In this document: piece by piece, positions 24,201 through 41,915 of the stretch
Position numbering within the stretch: position 1 is the stretch's first letter
Layout of the letters: every line of letters begins with the position of its first letter
Source: Nematopogon swammerdamellus
Taxonomy: Eukaryota > Arthropoda > Insecta > Lepidoptera > Adelidae
Reading direction: 5' to 3'
Length of the DNA stretch: 64,000 nucleotides
Assembly (NCBI GenBank): GCA_946902875.1
Contig: OX336359.1
Coordinates: 1,984,001 to 2,048,000 of the forward strand
Made by a program: the position numbers and the translations under genes
The notes under the pieces: generated by a model
What the model was told of the DNA's origin: nothing
Database searches by the model: none
The model's input: the letters and a program-made list of their open reading frames with translations, nothing else

Positions 24201-24550
24201 ACAACAAACGTGCGAAAAACCGATTAGTCACGCTACTGAATAATAGATGGCGCCACAGGCTTTATAAATTGCAATGTTTAAAGACAAAATATAGGCGGAT
24301 AATAGCGGATACATACGGAAACCTCCGTGCGCGAGTAAAACTCGCACTTAACAGATTTTTCTATAATAATTCTCTTTCGGAGAGGATAGGACCGCGGCTC
24401 GTGACGAGCGAACCGCTGTATCTGCCTGCCCCGTGGTTAAACAAGCGTGACGTTGTATGTGCATCTTTCCAGCTGGACTGCCGGGAGCTGAAGCCGCACT
24501 TGGCTCCAGATCACCGGAGGGACGCGCGGAAGAAACACAAGGCTTCGTAA
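283..24550 (+). CDS. Mctp: Mctp: multiple C2 and transmembrane domain protein, C-terminal 12 exons (gene starts left of window)
   Basis: MCTP proteins are ER- and synaptic-vesicle-associated membrane proteins with Ca2+-binding C2 domains and two C-terminal membrane segments. Exons, all with GT/AG borders and compatible phases: 283-434, 5957-6115, 6595-6781, 7798-7997, 9096-9309, 10291-10436, 10689-10834, 12462-12541, 14150-14256, 17830-17939, 23340-23437, 24473-24550 (stop TAA). Together they encode about 558 residues. Exons 1-3 give one C2 domain ([33 protein letters not shown]); exons 4-5 the last C2 ([25 protein letters not shown]), with the acidic Ca2+-loop residues present in both. Exon 7 encodes the first hydrophobic segment ([20 protein letters not shown]), exon 8 an acidic loop, and exon 10 the second segment ([20 protein letters not shown]). 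Exon 11 has the conserved NKFTRKI and [10 protein letters not shown]. The order matches animal MCTP1/2 throughout. The first C2 domain(s) must lie upstream. Introns hold most of the repeats listed below. Confidence 0.95.
518..778. mobile_element. MITE with about 48-bp terminal inverted repeats (copy 1)
   Basis: The ends are near-perfect inverted repeats: GCGTTCCAACTAAAAGTTCC runs inward to GTTATGTTGGCTCCACTGTC on the left and is mirrored at 729-776. The body is AT-rich and contains a small internal palindrome (ACCGTATTTTTTGTACGGTAA). TA-rich flanks suggest a Tc1/mariner-type target. A second, opposite-orientation copy is at 56366-56618. It has no coding capacity. Confidence 0.85.
816..4280 (-). 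mobile_element. Non-LTR retrotransposon (CR1/Jockey-superfamily LINE), ORF2 open over about 1,000 codons, 5'-truncated
   Basis: The minus-strand frame is open from 4280 to 1197. It encodes an apurinic-type endonuclease ([35 protein letters not shown]) followed by a reverse transcriptase ([35 protein letters not shown], a [16 protein letters not shown] thumb region). The 1,015-codon stretch from 4244 begins with TTG, not ATG; the frame continues to a stop at 4281-4283, so no ORF1 or standard start is seen. The 3' UTR ends at about 816 in a GATTCA-type short tandem tail instead of long poly(A). Oddities are a 48-bp in-frame tandem duplication (2881-2976) and AFH where AFD is expected after RT motif A. 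It is related to the LINE at 60250-64000. Clade (Daphne-, Kiri- or CR1-like) is not settled. Confidence 0.9.
2881..2976 (-). repeat. Perfect 2 x 48-bp tandem duplication inside the LINE ORF2
   Basis: Bases 2881-2928 and 2929-2976 are identical. In protein the 16-residue block [16 protein letters not shown] appears twice in a row between the endonuclease and the RT. The length is a multiple of three, so the frame is kept. Confidence 0.95.
4510..4645 (+). pseudogene. Decayed duplicate of the Mctp exon at 283-434, including its splice donor and intron flank
   Basis: The stretch aligns base by base with the live exon at 283-434: GTTCACCGTCGTGCTGGCCG against the VTIVLVE codons, then the codons for KNLTP, a changed MD.ETG stretch, and a nearly identical TACGTTAAGTTTAG followed by GTAAGG. 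About 11 bases are missing before the VTIVL block and several more in the SSDP region, so the reading frame is broken and the Ca2+-loop Asp is lost. The following intron bases (attaatttcagttaagg) also match the live copy. It is therefore an old genomic exon duplication, not a processed copy. The LINE at 816-4280 sits between the two copies. Confidence 0.85.
5030..5600 (+). mobile_element. SINE B fragment fused to an internally deleted Jockey-like LINE 3' end
   Basis: Bases 5050-5157 match the SINE B sequence (gtaatcggtgttg, gctgcaagaactc). From about 5157 the frame reads [13 protein letters not shown] and [15 protein letters not shown], the fingers/palm of a Jockey-type RT. It then jumps directly to a C-terminal tail, [20 protein letters not shown], and a 3' UTR with gctgcgcctgaggcttcgac ending in A(9) at about 5594. 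The middle of the RT is missing. A short copy of the same 3' UTR is at 33178-33250. Confidence 0.75.
5655..5870. repeat. Dispersed lepidopteran-type repeat (gagccgcgggcacagc end)
   Basis: It contains 'tctgtctgtccacttataac', 'accactgaaccgattttaat' and 'gcgggcggagccgcgggcac'. An inverted relative is at 38868-39085. It lies just upstream of the Mctp exon at 5957. It is non-coding. Confidence 0.65.
6145..6475. repeat. SINE B copy
   Basis: It carries the signature blocks shared with copies at 18180, 35210 and 37903: gtcatgcagcaggtgg, the gccttacttactgcttgat block, acgtggtggtcggtgttgtg, and the ccccgattgtcgggatacag end. An extra inverted stretch of the same family (6169-6225) precedes it. It lies inside an Mctp intron. 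Confidence 0.75.
6729..7420 (+). repeat. Tandem partial duplications of the 3' end of Mctp exon 6595-6781 with its splice donor
   Basis: The last about 50 exon bases plus the donor (gagaagagatatgtgagtgt) recur at 6889-6950 and 7125-7190, and a truncated start recurs at 7391-7416. Between them a subrepeat of roughly 37 bases (gagctaaatgaaacagtttt then acagaaggtcgttttct) is repeated about seven times. The copied exon ends still encode [13 protein letters not shown] before GTGAGT, but I see no good splice acceptor in front of any copy. Confidence 0.9.
7429..7768 (-). repeat. SINE A copy, head 30 bases from an Mctp splice acceptor
   Basis: Minus orientation. The A-rich end is at 7429, and the tRNA-like head reading gtcagcttggtagctcgctg ends at 7768. 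The acceptor of Mctp exon 7798 is immediately downstream, so most of the sequence around the branch point is SINE-derived. Confidence 0.85.
8400..8935. repeat. Cluster: SINE B (8405-8615), RTE-like LINE 3' end (8618-8765, -), truncated SINE A (8809-8932, -)
   Basis: 8425-8620 has the SINE B signature (acaatcggggtaaccagagt). 8620-8760 reads, on the minus strand, as the very common lepidopteran RTE tail ending in 'ggcctatgtccagcagtgga' and a GAT repeat. 8811-8932 is the 3' part of SINE A with its poly(A) in the minus sense. All lie inside the Mctp intron between exons 7798 and 9096. Confidence 0.75.
9541..9833. mobile_element. Two tail-to-tail inverted 3' ends of a Jockey-like LINE
   Basis: 9541-9712 is a minus-oriented LINE 3' end (cgccatatgtcgcgatttca followed by an A tail). 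About 9713-9833 is a plus-oriented end of a related copy (gcgccatatgtcgcacttcc then A8). Related ends are at 13943-14100, 50952-51010 and 54250-54500. Confidence 0.65.
10835..12461. other. Mctp intron without a recognisable gene
   Basis: AT-rich intron. The only shared element I see is at 11935-12015 (gccgcaagtgttctgggaac, then aacgccccttttgatgatag), which recurs at 43590-43660. A 15-bp-arm hairpin is at 12202-12241. Confidence 0.6.
12202..12241. repeat. Perfect 15-bp-arm hairpin
   Basis: Left arm CATCCGTCATGGGGA (12202-12216) and right arm TCCCCATGACGGATG (12227-12241) are perfect complements around a 10-base loop. It may be a remnant of a small inverted-repeat element. Confidence 0.85.
12553..13560 (+). 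repeat. Plus-oriented SINE cluster, including the full composite SINE 12743-13236
   Basis: 12553-12720 is a mosaic that starts 12 bases after an Mctp splice donor. 12743-13236 is a complete composite unit: accgtgtggggtcggtactt block, tRNA-like A box (ggtagctcagtgg), 5S-like core (atgggtgaccgct), B box (ggttcggattcc), body and A17 tail. 13237-13388 and 13425-13560 are 5'-truncated SINE A copies, each with an A-rich end. Confidence 0.85.
13591..13922 (-). repeat. SINE A copy, minus orientation
   Basis: It runs from the T-rich (poly-A) end at 13591 through the body to the gcggtcacacatccatccac 5S-like core. The tRNA-like head is cut at about 13922. Confidence 0.8.
13943..14105 (-). mobile_element. 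Jockey-like LINE 3' end with a 23-base G homopolymer, next to an Mctp acceptor
   Basis: It matches the tails at 9541 and 54250 (aaggtgtctaacaacgacca, the gacattcggccgcatg block). Bases 13988-14010 are 23 G in a row; the related copy at 54398 has only six. It ends about 45 bases before the acceptor of Mctp exon 14150. Confidence 0.7.
14266..14655 (+). repeat. Repeat family D (cgtatcccgtacgg... tctcttgaaccgtaatagg)
   Basis: Shared blocks are 'ccgtctgtctgtccgagggc', 'tctcttgaaccgtaataggt' and 'gcccgttgaaattttcacag'. Other copies are at 23993-24350, 48977-49310, 36425-36612 (-) and 39820-39962 (-). It begins about 10 bases after an Mctp splice donor. It is non-coding and typical of lepidopteran intergenic DNA. 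Confidence 0.75.
14693..15025. mobile_element. Fold-back MITE with about 130-bp near-perfect inverted arms
   Basis: The left arm (14693-14822) starts aaaccgacttcctaaaaaaa and ends ctagagttgaaggcggtgct. The right arm (14893-15022) is its reverse complement base for base apart from minor A-tract length changes. The loop is about 70 bases (14823-14892). It would fold into a long dsRNA within the Mctp pre-mRNA. Confidence 0.9.
15167..15715 (+). repeat. Divergent SINE A copy followed by three degenerate tandem repeats
   Basis: 15167-15512 is SINE A whose 5S-like core is closest to true 5S rRNA (aagcaacgctgggtgcggtc then agtgcttagatgggtgaccg). 15510-15715 repeats 'tagtagaatggacagacata' and 'cgtgttacgg' three times with changes. 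Confidence 0.75.
15780..17100. other. Mctp intron, low-complexity and minor repeats only
   Basis: It holds A-rich tracts (16680-16800) and copies of the common 'gacgaattgagaacctcctc' and 'aatcggccctcaattgacgg' sequences (15915, 16710). A short local duplication of 'aaggtaaccacacaccata' occurs at 16512 and 16583. I see no exon. Confidence 0.6.
17107..17717. mobile_element. MITE with long imperfect inverted repeats (about 610 bp)
   Basis: The left end ttaaggggaggtactaggca is mirrored by the right end at 17695-17716 (ttttgcctagtaccccccgt). Homology between the arms continues inward about 200 bases (attcaaggtataatgtgtg against the mirrored 17600s). It has no ORF. Confidence 0.85.
17941..18180. 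other. AT-rich start of the Mctp intron after exon 17830-17939
   Basis: No exon or named repeat is visible. It leads into a SINE B copy through an 'acatacatacatat' microsatellite. Confidence 0.5.
18180..18540. repeat. SINE B copy, near full length
   Basis: It runs from the tacatacatacata tail through cccgacaatcggggtaagca, the gaccaccacgtttcgcaaag block and the gcatgactcggtgg block to the taccggccccacacggtact end. Confidence 0.85.
19252..19475 (-). pseudogene. Transposase C-terminus remnant (left arm)
   Basis: The minus strand reads [20 protein letters not shown], then HRWIGGGR, then after a frame change [20 protein letters not shown] and QFEHLL-stop. This is the ending of the insect mariner-related (IS630-like) transposases of the pattern DGAPAHYAR.VR.FLD..FP.RWIG ... 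RRC.A.I.AGG.HFEHLL. The block between RWIG and RRINR (normally WPPRSPDLTPLDFFLWG) is absent, so this is a deletion derivative. Confidence 0.75.
19846..19966 (+). pseudogene. Transposase C-terminus remnant (right arm, inverted copy)
   Basis: The plus strand reads [20 protein letters not shown] then [18 protein letters not shown] and a stop. It is the mirror copy of the 19252-19375 remnant, with a few substitutions. Confidence 0.75.
20047..20531 (-). repeat. Composite SINE (SINE A plus the accgtgtggggtcggtac block), full length
   Basis: It starts with the T19 (poly-A) end and runs through the SINE A body, 5S-like core (gcggtcacccatccaatcac), tRNA-like head (gagctaccgag variant) and on to the accgaccccacacggtac end at 20530. 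It is nearly identical in reverse to 12743-13236 and 22743-23217. Confidence 0.9.
21019..21770. other. Mctp intron without a recognisable gene; contains one strong palindrome
   Basis: No exon is seen. 21513-21551 is a 39-base perfect palindrome around one G. Confidence 0.6.
21513..21551. repeat. Perfect 19-bp-arm palindrome with a 1-base centre
   Basis: GATAGCTGTTACGTCATAA (21513-21531), G, then TTATGACGTAACAGCTATC (21533-21551). TGACGTAA/TTACGTCA halves resemble CREB/ATF-type sites, but that is only a sequence likeness. Confidence 0.9.
21774..21966 (+). repeat. 5'-truncated SINE A copy
   Basis: It begins at ctgaatgaaaggtcggtcga and ends with accgtgtcagttaccataaa and an A tract. Confidence 0.85.
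22264..22516 (-). repeat. 5'-truncated SINE A inside the minisatellite
   Basis: The T-rich end at 22264 is followed by ggaaattgacacggttggct. The sequence ends at the agtaatataagaagggagtc junction, a mosaic also seen at 12640. Confidence 0.85.
22743..23217 (+). repeat. Composite SINE, full length, inside the minisatellite
   Basis: Same order as 12743-13236: accgtgtagggtcggtactt, tRNA-like A box, 5S-like core, B box, body and an A13 tail at 23204-23217. Confidence 0.9.
23993..24350 (+). repeat. Repeat family D copy just before the last Mctp exon
   Basis: It includes tccgtatcccgtacggaagc, a ccgtccgtccgtccgt microsatellite and tgtgcgcgagtaaaactcgc-like ending. It is almost the same over its full length as 48977-49310. 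It ends about 120 bases before exon 24473. Confidence 0.8.
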
Positions 24551-24647
24551 CGACACTGGCACCGCGCCAAGAGGAGACACCGCCTCAACTGGCGGTACCT
24601 TCTGCGCAGGCGTACATCAGACGAACTGTAGCTTGGATGGTGCGCCA

Positions 24648-24900
24648 CCTGAAAGACTTCCTGGCTCCTTCCTGGCTCCTTTAGCTCCTTTCGGCAGATT
24701 TCGGCTCGAAGGAAAGTGTGGTATGTATGAGTGATGTTTTGGTGGTTTAAAAAAAATAACCAGGGTTAATTTAAAGAAGATGCGTCGCTACATATCCTAA
24801 TGTTGAGGCGGTGCATGTCGTTTTTGTTACGTTTCGTTTCGAGACGATTGTTCACGAAAGGAGCCAAAGGAGCCAGGAAGGAGCCAGGAAGTCTTTCAGG
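24648..24900. repeat. 46-bp inverted repeat in the Mctp 3' UTR
   Basis: The left arm 24648-24693 starts cctgaaagacttcctggctc. The right arm 24855-24900 ends gagccaggaagtctttcagg. The arms match at 45 of 46 positions with a 161-base loop. Within each arm a ggctcctt unit repeats. Confidence 0.9.
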
Positions 24901-25151
24901 TGTCGAACCGTAGCTTGGATGCATGCATACCCTCGGCATGGGTTAAGGGGGTTAAGTCCTTATTATGACGAGACGGAAGTTAACTTTCTCCATATAAAAT
25001 CGTCTTTCGGCATTTATGTGTTGTACGCCGGATGCCGATGCGAAGTCGGAGTTTTGGAGCATGATTGTCGAGAAAATACTTATCGACCACCGCCTGTATC
25101 TAGTGTGGTACGGTCTTTGCTTAAAACCCCTTAATTGCGACGTTGTTGGTA

Positions 25152-25157
25152 AATAAA
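25152..25157 (+). terminator. Candidate poly(A) signal of Mctp
   Basis: This is the first AATAAA on the plus strand after the stop codon, about 600 bases downstream. Confidence 0.4.
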
Positions 25158-25576
25158 TGTGCGGAAGAAATGTGGGGTCGTAGCCGTACCACGTGACTGG
25201 TGGGAGGAGAGAGGGGTTTGCCAAAATATCACGCTGGGTCATTCACGTGTTCACGTGGTATTTCAAAATATAGTACAGAAAGACAAAAAAACGCAGCGGG
25301 CGGTCTGAAACACACAAAAACCATAGCTTCTACTACCTACTAACAGTGTGATACTACTTCTACTATCACTGTTTTTCCTAAGTCAGCCGGAAATCTGTCA
25401 CGTGGTATGGGTACAATCCCATAACTGAGACACGAATGACTGAATAACATAAAATTATGATTGAATAAATTGGTCGTACCATGTTTGCATTTTGTGAATG
25501 TCCGTCTGTGTGTCATGCATGACTTGAAATATTATAGGTACCTACGTACATTTTGCTGTCCATGTATTTCGCTATA

Positions 25577-26031
25577 TACAGTAACGAAATTCTCGTTGTA
25601 ACGGCCAGTACATTAAATTTAAGAAATGATTTTTGGGATCAATAGAAACCAAAAGTCAAATATTTTTTTTCTGAATTCCCTTTAAATAAAAAGTTACAGT
25701 TTTCATACAAACTAATTGATTAATTTAGTGTGAAAAGGATCTAATGTTCCGCACTAACGTGGGAATGAAAGGCGCGCGGTGAGTGAGCGAGCAGGGACGA
25801 GTGCATGGAGGAGGAAAAGCGCGGTGCGGCGCGACGAGAGTTTTTCGACCACGACCGTTCCCGCGCCAGCACCCTCCGCGCGTTAAATTACACTTGACGA
25901 AAACATAAATTTAAAAAAATTATTTCTCAAAAACTAGACACTTTAGAGAGAAACTTTGTTTACTTTTTTGTCTCGAAAAAGCATGAGGATTGCGCGAAAT
26001 TAATGCACTGGCCGTTACAACATCCCGTATA
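25577..26031. mobile_element. MITE family 'gttgtaacggccagtacatt', copy 1
   Basis: Ends are inverted: gttgtaacggccagtacatt at 25595 and its mirror (tgcactggccgttacaacat) at 26003-26022. Conserved inner blocks are tctgaattccctttaaataa, the ttcatacaaactaattgatt block and a GC-rich gtgagtgagcgagcagggac section. Copies 2 and 3 are at 28244-28567 and 42472-42929. Confidence 0.85.
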
Positions 26032-26499
26032 TGATACACTTAGCCGGTGTTCAAGTAAAGTCATCAAATAAATATTAATATGGTGAAACGATGCATCGCC
26101 TTTAGCCACTGAACATGCATCCTTTTAGCGCTCCACTTGGTACTAAAAAATTGCCATACAAATATTTACTTCAGCGCTAGATTTAAACACGCCGAAGTGT
26201 CAAATAATTCTCATGCTCGAGTCTCAGTACGTCGATCACGAATTTTCGCCTATTCACTGTTCGTTCGAACGACAAAGTGTACAACCGATTTGAGTGTCTA
26301 AATCGCCCGCCAGTGGGGCTATAATCTCTTTCAGTCAGGCGAAACAGCTTATCCATTTAGCTTAGCCAGAGAAAAAATTAACAATCGGTACCTTACAAAT
26401 CTTATATGGTCAAAAATACTGATATAGTTGGGAATTAAAATTAAGCTTAGAATTTGGTCAATTTATGTTTGCGTGCACGACCGTGCACGCTTGTCGCTA

Positions 26500-26662
26500 T
26501 GTCCAATTCGCAAAATGTCCAATCGTTCAATTCTCAATTTGTCCAGTTCGCAATTGGTCCAATTCTCAATTGGTCCAATTCTCAATTGGTCCAATTATTA
26601 ATTGGTCCAATTCGCAATTAGTCCAATTTTCAATTGGTCCAATTCGCAATTAGTCCAATTTG
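26500..26662. repeat. 16-bp minisatellite (ggtccaattctcaatt)
   Basis: About ten imperfect units alternate TTGGTCCAATT with CTCAA or CGCAA. The repeated CAATTG core makes it locally palindromic. It lies in the spacer between the Mctp and phosphorylase gene ends. Confidence 0.9.
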
Positions 26663-27885
26663 TAACAGGTCCCATTAGGTTATTATTAAAGTAAAACTAT
26701 AAAAAAAATATTGTCTCACTAACTCACCGATCGTGGTTTCTCGAATAGTGGTGTTATTGGCTGTGTCTGATTGTACGCTGGGCTCATATGGGGACAGCCA
26801 TCATTGCTAGTTGTTGTAGAAAAAATTGTACTTAGAATTTAAAGGATTAACTCCAAGTAGTTTTTATACCTTATTGTTGAGACTGTGTTTGGACAAAAAA
26901 AAAAATGTAGGTACCTACTCGTTAAAACGATATGCCAATGTTAAACTTTAGTGTTATGTTGATAGCGATTCGGTCCTTTTTATTAGGAGATATATAGGAA
27001 AATCGTGGTCTCCTTAATATACGTATTTTTTTATCCTCGAATATTGTTATTTATAATTTTTTGTAACAACAAGGTTAGGTTTTGTAACAGTTTAATCAAA
27101 ATAGATTTAATACGTTCATATTTGAGATGTTATCTACAATGTTTGAAAAAAATATAAAATTGTGATACAAATATTAGACATTTTCTCATTATATGAATGT
27201 ACGAACATGATTAGAAGAAAAATCTAAATTGTAAAGTTATCTAAGTATGTAAGGTCTCTAGTAGATACCTACTTGGCTTGCTGGCATCCTAATTCTGTAT
27301 AAGTATGTATAATATTAATTATTTATATCATATAGCTAGAATTTAAAATTTCGAGCAATATCCATCTTTTAAAAAGCACAGTTACGGGTGAAGTAAAATA
27401 ATAATTACATTTAAAAAACAATTTTCATTTATTTGTCATAATTATTTACATGTTTCTCAACAAAGTATTATGCAGTAAAAAAATTAAAATACAGTGAACT
27501 GAAAAATTATATTCTCGAGATTCACAAAAGTATTAGAAAATATGTTAACTAATTAAAGTTTTTAACAAATAGAACAAATAATTCATCTCCGAAAAAAAAA
27601 TGTTTGCTACTTACTATGAGTTAACCTATTATTTTAAAATTGTAAAAAAAATATATTTTTTTATTTAATTTTTTACAAAATTTTATAAAGTATAAGTCAA
27701 TTTTTAGTTAGGATTTCATAAACAATTATTTATTTTAAGATGCGCTGGTGCTTCTAATGTAAATATTTTGCCAAAATATACTCTCTAATGCACTGTGCAC
27801 ATTTTAAATTTATTTTAAAACATGTTTCTTACTGCATGTTGTGAGTTAAAAAAAAAACACATTTGCAATTTGACAACATGAAATA
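26663..27885. other. AT-rich spacer, nothing recognised
   Basis: No exon, long ORF or repeat family was found on either strand between the minisatellite and the MITE at 27889. Confidence 0.6.
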
Positions 27886-27888
27886 AGT

Positions 27889-28055
27889 AAAACCGCGTCT
27901 CCTGCGCATGTCTTTTCGAAACAATACACCAAAAAAATTAAACAAAAACATTATTTCTCTATGGTTTTCATACGATGTGGATGGCCACGCCCCCAATGTT
28001 TCGATGTTTCTGTGTAAATGTTTCGAAAAAACATTCGCAGGAGACCCGGCTTAAA
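27889..28055. mobile_element. Short MITE with about 30-bp inverted ends
   Basis: Left cgcgtctcctgcgcatgtct followed by tttcgaaac is mirrored at 28022-28052 (gtttcgaaaaaacattcgca then ggagacccgg). About 165 bp in all, with no coding capacity. Confidence 0.7.
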
Positions 28056-28243
28056 GTAGTTGAGCTAGAAAATAATAAAAACAAATATTTAGGTGCTAAA
28101 ATTGCTTTGCATACTTACTAAGACTTTAATTTTATTTAGATGTAGGTATAACTTTATTTTATTCTTAGATAGGACTAATTAAATCAGATTTTCCTATTTA
28201 AATATTACTAAATGCACTGCTTGCACTTTCTTTATTACATTTT

Positions 28244-28567
28244 ATATACAGAGTGTTGTAACGGCCACTATATTAAATTATACGATTATTGGGGTAAATA
28301 GTAACAAAAAAGTAAAATTACTTTTTCTGAATTCCCTTTAGATAAAAAGTTACAGTTTTCATGCAAACTAATTGATTTATTTAGTGTAAAAAGGATCTAA
28401 CGGAGGCGCGTGGTGAGTGAGCGAGCAGGGACGAGTGCGCAAAGAGAGGAGATGATCTACGAAACTAGACACTTTAGAGAAAAAATTAATTTACTTTTTT
28501 GTCTCGGAAAAACATGAGGATTGCCCTGGCGAAATTAATGTACTGACCGTTACAACATCCTGTATAT
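28244..28567. mobile_element. MITE family 'gttgtaacggccagtacatt', copy 2 (internally deleted)
   Basis: It has the same ends as copy 1 (tatacagagtgttgtaacgg and cgttacaacatcctgtatat). The GC-rich middle is shortened: the step from the cagggacgagtgcgc block to the aaactagacactttagag block skips about 130 bases present in copy 1. Confidence 0.85.
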
Positions 28568-28569
28568 AG

Positions 28570-29795
28570 ATTACAAATCATACCTAATATTGTCCCACGT
28601 TTCTATAATAAAATTCTTATCAATCACTTTTACGACATATCTCGATGATAGATGAAATATTTTTCTGTTTGTAAATTCACATAATTATTGTATTTTAATT
28701 AATTTTTCCATAAGTCATTAATTATGTATATGTATAAACTATTGCTACAAACAATGTACCTACAAACTTATTAAGATATATAAGTATTTCAGCTGAAATA
28801 TTAAGGCGAAAATCTATATTATATTAATTATTGTCTTCCCAGATTTTTGCCTATCTGCATTTCAATAACATTCCTCCATTCATTTTAATCTTCCAACAGA
28901 TTTTAAATAAATTTTTAACTATTTAAAAAACCATCACATTTTCCTATTATGCCTATTTTAATTTATGTCGATATTTATTCATTTAATATTTTATGTTTAT
29001 ATGTACTAAGCACATACTCGCTTTATCATTGGAAAAAATACAATCCCGGCCAATTAAAATTTTTTTTTCCAATGATTTTCGCTTTGCATTTTTCTAATAA
29101 AAATATTTATTAATTTGTTTGTATATCATATTTATTTTATCTAAAAATTATTTGAAATAATTGTATCCTTAAATGAGAGTTTTCTTTTATGAACTTTCTG
29201 TAAGTAGATTTATTTAAAAACATTATAATAGTAATAATGAATACTTACTAAATTATATTTGTTTCACTATTTTTTCAGCTATTATAATTTAGGTGACACT
29301 GTGATCAAGATTGATTTTGTATGTGATAATTTTGTCGATGTTGCAGCCAAATTGAAAAATGTAATTTTATTTTTTCAATCTGGTGAACATCGACATTGTT
29401 CTAGGCACAATGAAAGTGAAAATGTTTTAGTGCATAATAAAAAAAAATATTATTGTTATACACAAGACTACAGACTTTTATTTACTTGATTTTTTTTAAT
29501 AGACACAGTTAAAAAACTGACACAAATAAAAATAACAATTGGAATCAAAGTTTAGAAAAAAAAAAATCAGATATATTTTTTTATTGTTTACCAGCATTCT
29601 CAGATCTTCAATAATTACATGGAAATAATGAACTGAATGTATACTGTAATGAAAATAATGATTTAAAGGCCCAGGAAACCAATTCACATTAAAATAAAAT
29701 TTGCCAAACTTTGCCGCATATAAATTTTCACAATTTTTATGGCCAGTTACTTGAACTTGACCTTTTTTTACAAAAATGTTTTTGATGGCAATAGT
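28570..29795. other. AT-rich spacer, nothing recognised
   Basis: A 76-codon frame at 29259-29489 (+) follows a TTTTCAG but has no family likeness and is AT-biased like its surroundings. I do not call it a gene. Confidence 0.55.
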
Positions 29796-29799
29796 AGTG

Positions 29800-30157
29800 T
29801 TTATTTTTTTTTTTATGAAAACTGACACGGTTTGCTACATCACCTACACAACATCCGTGATGTCAGCCCATAATACCGGGTGAACTAGGTGCCATGTCAG
29901 TGCTTCCCTTCATTTCATGTCGGCTACACTGAACTGGACGGAAAACACGGACTATTTACATAGCCGTTTCGACCGACGTTTCGTTCAGTGCGGTGGTACT
30001 AACCCGGGCGGGTTAAACCCTACCACTTTACTTAATGTAAGAAGGGAAGGGACCTACAGTTTAACGTGGAATCCGAACCACGGTCAGCCTCCCAACGGTC
30101 GAGCGGTCAGGGTTGCTTGACAACAGTCGACCGCACCGCTGAGCTACCGAGGCTGAC
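29800..30157 (-). repeat. SINE A in sense orientation right after the uridine phosphorylase stop codon
   Basis: The tRNA-like head (gtcagcctcggtagctcagc on the minus strand) is at 30157, 31 bases after the stop codon; the A tail is at 29806-29815. The minus-strand AATAAA at 29805-29800 lies in the tail junction, so the SINE may supply the gene's poly(A) signal. Confidence 0.85.
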
Positions 30158-30188
30158 AGACAGTATTGACAGATTTGTGCTGAAATCG

Positions 30189-41476
<11,288 letters not shown>

Positions 41477-41734
41477 TATTGATTGAAATGTATGAGCTTA
41501 TGTCATGTAAGTTTGTATGAAAAACGCAGTGATCTGGCGATATGCATAAAATACAGATTTGTCTTGTTCTACTTCGATGTGATAGTCGAAGTGAGTGGAT
41601 ATTGAACAAAATATTTAAACATAGTCTGAACTGAGAAGTTGATGAATAAAGAAAGAATACATTATGATTAAGTTTGAAATTGTATTCAGTATACACTTTT
41701 ATCCAAAATTCTACAGATACATAACTATATTATC

Positions 41735-41915
41735 ACACGCTATATCGCAACAATAGGGGTAAGCAGAGTAATCGGTGTTGTGCTGCAAGTACTCTTGTAA
41801 ATTACAGCGCAACATCGACCACCACGTTTAGCAAATTATTCAGACAAGAAATTACATGAAGCAGCAAGTAGGTAAGGCATGAAGACCTACCTGCTGCATG
41901 ACTCGGTGGAATACC
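41735..41915. repeat. SINE B fragment
   Basis: ctatatcgcaacaatagggg, then the gtaatcggtgttgtgctgca block and the cctgctgcatgactcggtgg end. It lies in the spacer between the divergent phosphorylase and mRpS16 genes. Confidence 0.8.

Larger units (their letters stand above)
24551..25160 (+). other. Probable Mctp 3' UTR
   Basis: This follows the TAA at 24548-24550 up to the first AATAAA (25152-25157). It contains a strong hairpin (24648-24900). The extent of the UTR is inferred; no transcript evidence is available. Confidence 0.5.

Noticed and set aside
24952..25242. Minus-strand frame with a QRPYH stretch, first considered as the missing C-terminus of uridine phosphorylase
   Set aside because: No splice acceptor precedes it and the match is short. 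A far better terminal exon with correct phase (EWQRRPMIIVGRYIK) is at 30278-30189.
29259..29489. 76-codon frame after a TTTTCAG
   Set aside because: Composition equals the surrounding AT-rich DNA, no family is recognised and no matching donor or partner exon is seen.
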